A stretch of 64,000 bases of DNA from Candidatus Saccharimonadota bacterium (GTDB taxonomy: Bacteria > Patescibacteriota > Saccharimonadia > Saccharimonadales > Saccharimonadaceae), in contig JAFRCO010000015.1 in NCBI GenBank assembly GCA_017404325.1, forward strand, positions 1 to 64,000. The letters are read 5' to 3'. Positions 57,167 to 62,996 of this stretch are shown in pieces. Made by a program: the position numbers and the translations under genes. Position 1 is the stretch's first letter. Each line of letters opens with the position of its first letter. Under the pieces are notes generated by a model, which saw only the letters and a program-made list of their open reading frames with translations, ran no database searches and had not been told where the DNA came from.

Positions 57167-57185
57167 TTTTATTATAGTTATACGC

Positions 57186-57213
57186 AAGAGTTGCTTTAGG
57201 CAGCTCTTTTTTT
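57186..57213 (+). terminator. Intrinsic terminator after tRNA-Thr
   Basis: AGAGTTGC / GCAGCTCT stem (one G-T wobble) followed by seven T. Confidence 0.88.
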
Positions 57214-57552
57214 ATGATTAGCTCGGCAGATATAGATTGCGAGCAACAAAAAAAGAACTAGAAATGCTTAAAAATTCTTTTCAACAGAGTCGGGTTTTAA
57301 CATGCCTATTTAAAGCCAGAACTTTAACAAAGAATTGTTTACACCTTTTAGGGTATTGCAACCTTAGTGCAGAGGTTTCTAGCAAGCTCTTTTTAATAAG
57401 GATCATAAGTGATTAAGATGTCTTTTATAGGCTAAGCTTTTACAAAAAAGTTGTTTTCGTTGTAATGTTCACTATCTTTTTAGACATTTGCCTCCTAAAT
57501 AATAGCAAATGTTGTCTTAAATAAGTTATCCGCAATTAGCAATACCTTAAAC

Positions 57553-57572
57553 CGTGTAAATAATTTTACACG
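57553..57572. promoter_or_regulatory. Operator-like palindrome
   Basis: CGTGTAAA and TTTACACG arms with a TAAT centre. It sits about 100 bp before the first phage ORF. Confidence 0.45.
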
Positions 57573-57592
57573 CTCCTTCGATTGGGATGTCG

Positions 57593-57645
57593 GGTGGCGG
57601 CCGCTCTGGCTACTTCGCTTAAACATTGTTGGACTGACCGCCACC
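57593..57645 (+). other. GC-rich hairpin upstream of the first phage ORF
   Basis: GGTGGCGG (57593-57600) pairs with CCGCCACC (57638-57645) around 37 nt, directly before AAGGAG and the first small ORF. Confidence 0.5.
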
Positions 57646-57673
57646 AAGGAGAAAGCTAAAAGAAAGGAAACGC

Positions 57674-57832
57674 ATGGAAGAACAAAATGTACTTGATGCG
57701 CTAGACGCGATCAGAAGCGAAGCTGTTAAGAACGCTGTCAACGCATTTAATGAAGGCTATTTGCTGGGGGCGCAATATGCCAAGCAACTTTACAAAGAGA
57801 ATAAATCTAAAAGGAAGAGTGGTGCCAAGTAA
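57674..57832 (+). CDS. Small phage protein, hypothetical
   Basis: 52 residues, too short for many gene finders. 'MEEQNVLDALDAIRSEAVKN' then an amphipathic helix and a basic end ('KSKRKSGAK'). AGAAAGGA precedes the ATG. It is the first gene of the phage-like region and lies between two GC-rich hairpins. No family recognised. Confidence 0.55.
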   Translation: MEEQNVLDALDAIRSEAVKNAVNAFNEGYLLGAQYAKQLYKENKSKRKSGAK

Positions 57833-57892
57833 AGACTTGGTTAAACGGGCTAACGCCACCGAACCGAGGCCACGATGTTCTTCCACACTTAA

Positions 57893-57924
57893 GCTCCGGC
57901 GGTGATCCACCTACACCGCCGAGC
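57893..57924 (+). other. GC-rich hairpin upstream of the second phage ORF
   Basis: GCTC-C-GGCGGTG pairs with CACCGCC-GAGC (one bulged C) around a 9-nt loop, followed by AAAGGAG and the next ATG. There is no T-run, so it is not a simple terminator. Confidence 0.6.
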
Positions 57925-57946
57925 CAAGGGAAATAAAGGAGTTTAA

Positions 57947-58060
57947 ATGAAAATAAAGGTTGAATACAACCCATGGGATCAAACGCAATGGCTCTGTGGA
58001 AATTTCGTATTTATTAAAGACGATAATGGGACAATTAGAAATTTGGAGGCGAGATGGTAA
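57947..58060 (+). CDS. Very small phage protein, hypothetical
   Basis: 37 residues ('MKIKVEYNPWDQTQWLCGNF' at the start). AAAGGAG precedes the ATG. Its end overlaps the Erf gene start by 7 nt, which supports real translation and coupling. No known family; the Trp-rich centre is distinctive. Confidence 0.5.
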   Translation: MKIKVEYNPWDQTQWLCGNFVFIKDDNGTIRNLEARW

Positions 58061-58569
58061 GTACGATTAAAAAAATGTCACAAGGCTATGGCTATAAATA
58101 CGCCGAGCTTTCGACCATACATGAAGAATTAGAAAAACAAGGCATTTCATACTATCAATACATAGCTTATGATAGTGACGCAGATGCCGATTATATTTAT
58201 ACAGTCATTAATAATGGCGAAGAAGAATTAGCACCGCGCAGAGGTTGCCGAGTAATTTCTGGCGGCGACTCTATGAAATCGGCCGCGCAAGCTCAAGGCA
58301 GTGCGATCACTTATGCAAGACGCTATTCGCTTTTAATGGCGCTAGGTTGGGCGACTGAAGATGATGACGGCAATACTGCCGGAAACCCAACGCCGAATCA
58401 ACGCAAAAGCAAGGTTGACTTTGACGAGGTACGCGCGAGAATTGCGACAATTGATAGCGTTGAAGAATTAAACAAATATTGGGTTAGTTTGAAACTATCT
58501 GAAAAGCAAGCTGCTATTTTAAAGTCAGCTTTTGCCGAGCGCAAACTTGATATCGAAGGGGACGATTAA
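58054..58569 (+). CDS. ERF-family single-strand annealing protein
   Basis: 171 residues. 'GYGYKYAELSTIHEELEKQG' and 'QAQGSAITYARRYSLLMALG' followed by 'WATEDDDGN' are the ERF-family signatures. ERF proteins anneal complementary single strands during phage recombination and replication (as in P22 Erf). The C-terminal 50 residues are helical and may bind partners. GGAGG precedes the ATG. It opens a block of overlapping phage genes. No host RecT or SSB is next to it. Confidence 0.88.
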   Translation: MVSTIKKMSQGYGYKYAELSTIHEELEKQGISYYQYIAYDSDADADYIYTVINNGEEELAPRRGCRVISGGDSMKSAAQAQGSAITYARRYSLLMALGWATEDDDGNTAGNPTPNQRKSKVDFDEVRARIATIDSVEELNKYWVSLKLSEKQAAILKSAFAERKLDIEGDD

Positions 58570-58817
58570 TGAGCTGGCAAGACAAACCCACTAAAGCGCA
58601 AATAAATGTCTTGTGGCGTTGGTTTAAATGGAAAATGCCAACGGCCGAAGCTAGAGATGCGCTCACTTGGCTAGAAGAAAATGCAACAAAACGACAAGTT
58701 TTTGATGAAATAGGTCGCGTAAAGAAAATGTATGATACCGAAAAATTAACCCGCGAAGACTGCTTTAGCGGCAGTATTTGGCAAGGATATTTTAATTCAA
58801 AGGTTGGAAAGGAGTAA
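58569..58817 (+). CDS. Phage hypothetical protein (82 aa)
   Basis: 82 residues. Trp-rich start 'MSWQDKPTKAQINVLWRWFK' then a helical 'LEENATKRQVFDEIGRVKKM'. Soluble, no known family. The start overlaps the Erf stop by one base (TAATG), so it is coupled. Such small proteins next to Erf often aid recombination, but this is only position-based. Confidence 0.65.
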   Translation: MSWQDKPTKAQINVLWRWFKWKMPTAEARDALTWLEENATKRQVFDEIGRVKKMYDTEKLTREDCFSGSIWQGYFNSKVGKE

Positions 58818-58819
58818 AA

Positions 58820-59020
58820 ATGAACAACCAAAAAACAAAAACCAAAATAAAAAATGTACTTTTAACTATTATTGGCGTGCCTATGGCAATAGTCATGGCT
58901 TCCGAGGTGCAGAAGCCGGAATATTGGTGGGTGCAAGCGGTCGCGGCGATTCTAGTTTTCATTATTATAACAATTGCATTAGGAGGTAAAAATGAGTGGA
59001 ACCAAAGCCGGAGGGGCTAA
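58820..59020 (+). CDS. Small phage membrane protein (66 aa)
   Basis: 66 residues with two hydrophobic stretches (about 10-26 'IKNVLLTIIGVPMAIVMAS' and 36-54 'WVQAVAAILVFIIITIAL') and basic ends. AAGGAG precedes the ATG. The layout is like a holin or other small phage membrane protein, but it lies in the early block, so a holin role is doubtful. The end overlaps the next gene by 29 nt. Confidence 0.6.
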   Translation: MNNQKTKTKIKNVLLTIIGVPMAIVMASEVQKPEYWWVQAVAAILVFIIITIALGGKNEWNQSRRG

Positions 59021-59321
59021 AGCCGCTAAAACTAATAAAAAGCTTCATGGCGAAGATTTCTATGCCAGAATTGGCCGCAAAGGCGGCTTAGTATCAACAC
59101 CGACTGGGGGTTTTGGATCAGAAAAAGTTGGCAAAGATGGCTTAACCGGGCGCGAAAGAGCAAGACTTGTTGGCTCAACCGGCGGCTTAGTATCACGCCG
59201 CACGGGGGTTAAAAATGGCGAAGGTCATACTAAAAAACGCACGCCAAAACCTAAATATAAATCTTTAACCGAGCCTAAAAAGGTCGGTTTTTTGCGCCGC
59301 TTTTTAGGGGGTAAAAAGTGA
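58992..59321 (+). CDS. Phage Gly/Lys-rich conserved protein (109 aa)
   Basis: 109 residues, strongly basic, with 'MSGTKAGGAKAAKTNKKLHG' and repeated 'GRKGGLVSTPTGGF' / 'GSTGGLVSRRTGV' KGG-like units. Proteins of this pattern are frequent in phages of Gram-positive bacteria, with no assigned function. It may bind nucleic acid through its Lys/Arg content (inference). AGGAGG precedes the ATG. The stop overlaps the nuclease gene start. Confidence 0.65.
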   Translation: MSGTKAGGAKAAKTNKKLHGEDFYARIGRKGGLVSTPTGGFGSEKVGKDGLTGRERARLVGSTGGLVSRRTGVKNGEGHTKKRTPKPKYKSLTEPKKVGFLRRFLGGKK

Positions 59322-59734
59322 CAAGGGTAAGCAAAGTTGCCGGAGTCCCGTTAGAGGATGACGAGGCTATTGCATTTGCCGACTGGTTGCGCGCGCAGCA
59401 CATACCTCATACGCATATAGCTAATGAAATCGGAGGCTCAACAAAAACCGCCAAACTCCGAGCTTTAAAGGCTAAGCGTATGGGGCAAACTGCCGGCGTA
59501 TGGGACTATGAGATATTCTTGCCGATCATTAATGTTTTCGGCGATGTAGATGCCTATCAAGAGGTTCGCGTTGAATTAAAACGAACTAAAGGATCAACTA
59601 CCTCGCCAGCGCAAAAAGAGTGGGGTAAGGTTTATGAGCTAGCCGGTATCCCTTGTGCAGTCTGCAAAGGCGCAGAAGCTGCCATTAATTTTGTTAATAA
59701 AGTTAAAAGAGAAATTGAGGGACTAGATGACTGA
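59318..59734 (+). CDS. VRR-NUC domain nuclease
   Basis: 138 residues. The nuclease core shows 'THIANEIGG' with the first conserved Glu, 'GQTAGVWDYEIFLP' with the metal-binding Asp (PD-like position), 'RVELKRTKG' giving the ExK pair and 'SPAQKEW' with the Gln of the restriction-like fold. It is a stand-alone phage-type VRR-NUC protein, thought to act on branched or flap DNA in replication. It overlaps its neighbours on both sides, so it belongs to one operon. Confidence 0.85.
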   Translation: MTRVSKVAGVPLEDDEAIAFADWLRAQHIPHTHIANEIGGSTKTAKLRALKAKRMGQTAGVWDYEIFLPIINVFGDVDAYQEVRVELKRTKGSTTSPAQKEWGKVYELAGIPCAVCKGAEAAINFVNKVKREIEGLDD

Positions 59735-60017
59735 AACGATTAAAAAAATAATGCTGTTTAAAAGAATATCTAAAAAGAATCTGCATAAATTATTTTACGC
59801 TTTTCAAGGCCTCGGACTAGATGCATTATTAATTTCGGTATTGCCGGGCTGCAAAGACGGCCGCTTATTTTATATGGCTTCAAGTGACGAGCCGGAAGAT
59901 TTTGATGAGTTATATTTATCCACGCATAGGTTGCTTAACGCATTGAAGACTGAATTAGCTAGATATGATATAAAGCTGCAATTTGAGTTAGATGCAACAA
60001 GAGGGGGCGAAAAATGA
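59727..60017 (+). CDS. Phage hypothetical protein (96 aa)
   Basis: 96 residues, soluble, not recognised. 'LFKRISKKNLHKLFYAFQGL' and 'LSTHRLLNALKTELARYDIK' are helical; 'GLDALLISVLPGCKDGRLFY' looks like a beta hairpin. The start overlaps the VRR-NUC gene by 8 nt and the stop overlaps the next small ORF (ATGA). Confidence 0.65.
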   Translation: MTETIKKIMLFKRISKKNLHKLFYAFQGLGLDALLISVLPGCKDGRLFYMASSDEPEDFDELYLSTHRLLNALKTELARYDIKLQFELDATRGGEK

Positions 60018-60178
60018 AACGCGAGCGGCGAGTAATGAAGCGCGGGGAAATATATGAAATCGAAGAAAAAATATCGGACGGCGACTGGGCCGTGGTTTGC
60101 CAATGCGCGACTATAAACGAGGCCAAACAATTATTAAAAAATCTTAAAGTGTTAGACGGAGAGGAGAAAAATGACTGA
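60014..60178 (+). CDS. Small phage protein (54 aa)
   Basis: 54 residues ('MKRERRVMKRGEIYEIEEKI' at the start), basic then acidic. It starts by ATGA overlap with the upstream gene and ends 8 nt inside the next gene, so translation is well supported by coupling. No family recognised. Confidence 0.55.
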   Translation: MKRERRVMKRGEIYEIEEKISDGDWAVVCQCATINEAKQLLKNLKVLDGEEKND

Positions 60179-61244
60179 TATTAGCGAACTAAAGTTTGAC
60201 GATAAAAACTTTAATAAACATACCGCAAAAGGTATGGGCCTATTAGAAAATTCGCTTGGTAAGTTTGGCGCGGGGCGATTTATTTTAATTGATAAAGATA
60301 ATAATATTATTGCCGGGAACGGAATAGTAGAAGCCGCCGGATCGGTTGGACTGACTAAGCTAAAAATAATCGAAACGGACGGCACGGAACTTGTAGCCGT
60401 TAAACGCACGGACATAACATTAGACTCAGACCAAGGGCGTGAAATGGCGCTTGCCGATAATGCCACGGCGGCGGCAGACTTAGATTGGGATCGCGACAAT
60501 TTGGGCGAATTCTTTGAGCCTGAAGATTTAGAAAAGTGGGATATTGACCTAAATTGGGACAAGGGCGACTTTTATGAAGAAAACACGGGCGAAGCTGGCT
60601 CTATGGTAGACCGCTACGGCGTGCCGCAGAATAGAGAGAGAGTTTTTACTGTTAGTATTTTAGGTGATGCAGACTTTAACTTCCCACCGCGGCGGCCGTT
60701 GGCAAAAAGGCTAAAAAGCGTGCTTGAAGATAATGTTGACGAAAAGTATTATTTAGACGAAGATAGGCTGAAGCAGATAAAATTATGGGAAGATAGGCAA
60801 ATAGAAAACGGAAGGGGGTTTCGCTTTGAGGTAAAAGACGGCGAAAGCATAGGGCGCGCCGTCACAACTAGCGGCGACAGACCAAGTAGCACAAATTATG
60901 TTGCTATAAAAAATAATACAAAAAAAGGTTATTTAATGGCATATGACGGCGATGGGGTTGATTGCTCGTTCCTTGCATCTACTACAAGAAGGGGCCGTGT
61001 GCAACATGGTCTTTCTCAAACGCTACCAGCGTCTAGCCCTTGTATTGGTGTTTTAGATGGGGTTAGAATTCGCAAGCTGACGCCAAAAGAAAGCTATCGG
61101 CTTATGGGCTTTGACGATAGCAGTTTTGATCGTGCGAATAAGGTTATAACAAGCACACAGCTTTACAAGACGGCCGGCAATTCAATTGTTGTGCCGGTTT
61201 TAGAGGCAATATTAGTTAATTTATTGAAGGCCAAAAATGGATAA
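60171..61244 (+). CDS. ParB-domain protein fused to the C-terminal half of a C5-cytosine methylase
   Basis: 357 residues. Residues about 1-110 are a phage-type ParB-like domain ('FILIDKDNNIIAGNGIVEAA', 'LVAVKRTD', 'ALADNATAAADLDWD'). From about residue 145 the protein matches only the C-terminal half of a Dcm-type methylase: motif VIII 'YGVPQNRERVF', 'LEDNVDEKYYL', a target-recognition part, motif IX 'IRKLTPKESYRLMGFDD' and motif X 'YKTAGNSIVVPV'. The SAM-binding motif I, the catalytic PCQ motif IV and motif VI are absent, so alone it cannot methylate. In many phages ParB domains lead into complete methylases; this is probably an in-frame deletion fusion. GAGGAG precedes the ATG. Confidence 0.82.
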   Translation: MTDISELKFDDKNFNKHTAKGMGLLENSLGKFGAGRFILIDKDNNIIAGNGIVEAAGSVGLTKLKIIETDGTELVAVKRTDITLDSDQGREMALADNATAAADLDWDRDNLGEFFEPEDLEKWDIDLNWDKGDFYEENTGEAGSMVDRYGVPQNRERVFTVSILGDADFNFPPRRPLAKRLKSVLEDNVDEKYYLDEDRLKQIKLWEDRQIENGRGFRFEVKDGESIGRAVTTSGDRPSSTNYVAIKNNTKKGYLMAYDGDGVDCSFLASTTRRGRVQHGLSQTLPASSPCIGVLDGVRIRKLTPKESYRLMGFDDSSFDRANKVITSTQLYKTAGNSIVVPVLEAILVNLLKAKNG

Positions 61245-61371
61245 AGACGAAATTAGGACTAATGATCTAGCTAAAGCCATAAAAGCACATTTGAAATGCT
61301 CTGATAAAGAAGCTTTAGAGAAAGCACAAATAATAATTAATAGAAAGGAGAAAAGTGAAGTTAAGAAATAA
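61237..61371 (+). CDS. Small phage protein (44 aa)
   Basis: 44 residues, helical and Lys/Glu-rich ('LAKAIKAHLKCSDKEALEKA'). It overlaps the chimeric gene by 8 nt and the next gene by 17 nt, which fits coupled translation. No family recognised. Confidence 0.5.
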   Translation: MDKDEIRTNDLAKAIKAHLKCSDKEALEKAQIIINRKEKSEVKK

Positions 61372-61795
61372 AAAGACTGGAGAAATAGCAACCTTAACAC
61401 TAAGTACAAATGGTGAGGACATGATAATCATGGGCAACGATATGTATGCCCATATAACTAAACTTTCAGAGTTAAAGGACTATGAAGATTACGAAGAACC
61501 GAAAGAATATTGGTATATCAATTTCGATCTTGAATGTATTAAAACAACAGATGATGACACGGAAACTGATGGATACCATAAGTTAATCGGCAACTACTTT
61601 GAAACCAATGAAGAAGCCGAAAAAGCTGTGGAAAAGCTCAAGGCTTGGAAACGGTTGAAAGATAAAGGGTTTAGGTTTGAGAGATGGTGTTTTAGTAATT
61701 CAGAAGGAAAAGCAAAAATTATTATTAAAGGGAATTGTGTTCCTGATACTGTAGAAGAATTAGACTTGCTTTTCGGAGGTGAAGAAGATGCCTAA
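61355..61795 (+). CDS. Phage hypothetical protein (146 aa)
   Basis: 146 residues with a GTG start, supported by AAAGGAG 5 nt upstream. 'MKLRNKKTGEIATLTLSTNG' begins a beta-rich domain; 'EYWYINFDLECIKTTDDDTE' and 'KAVEKLKAWKRLKDKGFRFE' follow. Acidic overall, soluble, not recognised. Pattern is similar to small phage proteins of Firmicutes, but no function is assigned. Confidence 0.65.
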   Translation: MKLRNKKTGEIATLTLSTNGEDMIIMGNDMYAHITKLSELKDYEDYEEPKEYWYINFDLECIKTTDDDTETDGYHKLIGNYFETNEEAEKAVEKLKAWKRLKDKGFRFERWCFSNSEGKAKIIIKGNCVPDTVEELDLLFGGEEDA

Positions 61796-62177
61796 CCCCG
61801 AAAACTTGGTTCCATTAAATAACCGAACAAAGACCGAACAAAGAAAAATAACGCAAATGGGCGGAATAGCAAGCGGCGAAGCAAGGCGCAAAAAGAAGCA
61901 GCGCGGCGATATATTGCGCGAGATAGTTAATACCGAAATAACCAATGAAAAGATGCTGAATAATTTACGCGCGCTTGGTATTTTCAAAGAGCATCCAACG
62001 CTTGAAGATTATATTAATGCTACGGCAACTAAAGATATGACTAAAAAAGCATCGATGCAAGATTTGCAGCGCATGAACGAAGAAATCTATGGGCCGAATA
62101 AACAACAGGTCGAACTATCGGGCGAAGTCACCGGAATCACTATTAATGTAAAAAAATACGATAAGGAGGGCAAATGA
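61788..62177 (+). CDS. Phage DNA-packaging candidate (small terminase-like)
   Basis: 129 residues from the ATG at 61788, preferred over a GTG at 61779 because GGAGG (61775-61779) gives proper spacing. 'NLVPLNNRTKTEQRKITQMG' with 'GIASGEARRKKKQRGDIL' is a widespread phage N-terminal pattern; the remainder is helical with a 'NEEIYGPNKQQVELSGEVTG' end. Proteins with this start and with a 'YGK...' tail often precede the large terminase and are taken as small terminase subunits. Two genes lie between here and the terminase. Assignment is by pattern and position. Confidence 0.5.
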   Translation: MPNPENLVPLNNRTKTEQRKITQMGGIASGEARRKKKQRGDILREIVNTEITNEKMLNNLRALGIFKEHPTLEDYINATATKDMTKKASMQDLQRMNEEIYGPNKQQVELSGEVTGITINVKKYDKEGK

Positions 62178-62350
62178 CCGAAGAAGAATCTTATGAAGTG
62201 ATTGATCGTCTGCTAATGGCCGCTTTTGGTGATAAAAGAGTAATAGACAAGTTTTGCGCGATTATAGCAAAACAAATCAAAGACAGAGTTATACAGATGC
62301 TTATAGATGAGGGACTTAACGAGTTCAAACTCAAGGAGGGCGATGCTTAG
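62174..62350 (+). CDS. Small phage protein (58 aa)
   Basis: 58 residues, helical ('VIDRLLMAAFGDKRVIDKFC'). AAGGAGG precedes the ATG; it overlaps the upstream stop (ATGA) and the methylase start. No family recognised. Confidence 0.5.
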   Translation: MTEEESYEVIDRLLMAAFGDKRVIDKFCAIIAKQIKDRVIQMLIDEGLNEFKLKEGDA

Positions 62351-62996
62351 GGTTTTAGAACTATTTGCTGGAACTAGATGCATAAGTCGAGCTTTTGAAC
62401 GAAAAGGTCATAAAACATTTAGCGTCGAATGGAATAAAGAATTCGATAATATTGATTTATATGATGATGTGAATAATTTAACATATGATTCGATCATTGA
62501 ATTATGCGGTGGTAAACCGGATATTATATGGGCAAGCCCAGATTGCACGACTTATTCAGTAGCAGCTATAAGTCGGCATCGAAAAGTTAACCCAACTAAT
62601 GGCAACCTTGACCCGATTAGCGAATATGCGAAATTCTGCGATAAAACAAATCATCATGTAGTGAATTTGATAAAAGAAATTAATCCAAAGCTATTCTTTA
62701 TTGAAAATCCGAGAGGCGGATTGCGCAAAATGAGTTTCATGCAAGATATGCCAAGATATACTGTCACTTATTGCCAATATGGAGATAAGCGAATGAAACC
62801 AACAGATATATGGACAAATCATCCATTTCCACATTTTAAACCGGCATGCAAAAATGGCGATTCATGTCATGTTAGCGCGCCAAGAGGTTCTAAAACCGGC
62901 ACTCAAGGTTTAAAGAATTCTAAACAAAGAAGTCAAATACCCGATGCATTATGCGATTATATAGTAAAAATTAGTGAGGAGTTTTTATGCAAGTAG
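62343..62996 (+). CDS. Compact phage C5-cytosine DNA methyltransferase
   Basis: 217 residues from the ATG at 62343, chosen for AAGGAGGG upstream. SAM motif I 'VLELFAGTRCISRAFERKGH', motif IV 'WASPDCTTYS' with the catalytic Cys (PDC instead of PCQ) and motif VI 'FFIENPRGG' are present. The target-recognition part is very short ('YCQYGDKRMKPTDIWTNHPF'), and motifs IX-X are not evident. This short form is known from phages of Gram-positive bacteria and is thought to shield phage DNA from host restriction. No cognate restriction enzyme lies nearby. Confidence 0.85.
   Translation: MLRVLELFAGTRCISRAFERKGHKTFSVEWNKEFDNIDLYDDVNNLTYDSIIELCGGKPDIIWASPDCTTYSVAAISRHRKVNPTNGNLDPISEYAKFCDKTNHHVVNLIKEINPKLFFIENPRGGLRKMSFMQDMPRYTVTYCQYGDKRMKPTDIWTNHPFPHFKPACKNGDSCHVSAPRGSKTGTQGLKNSKQRSQIPDALCDYIVKISEEFLCK

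Larger units (their letters stand above)
57214..57673. other. Gene-poor left end of the phage-like region
   Basis: No convincing ORF was found. It holds an inverted repeat ACATTTGC-n13-GCAAATGT (57484-57512), a perfect 20-bp palindrome CGTGTAAA-TAAT-TTTACACG (57553-57572), a possible promoter TTTACA-16-TGTAAT (57439-57466) and a hairpin GGTGGCGG/CCGCCACC (57593-57645). These are typical operator-like and leader elements, but no repressor gene is present in the window. Confidence 0.5.

Noticed and set aside
57167-57673. A second copy of the tRNA-Thr 3' end that would mark attR inside the window
   Set aside because: Only the copy in the tRNA itself was found; the right end of the prophage must lie beyond the window if it exists.
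58820-59020. Holin
   Set aside because: Two hydrophobic stretches fit, but the gene lies among early recombination genes with no endolysin beside it.
62307-62342. Upstream ATG for the compact methylase
   Set aside because: The ATG at 62343 has a strong Shine-Dalgarno and the family starts at 'VLELFAG'; the extension is the coding end of the preceding small ORF.
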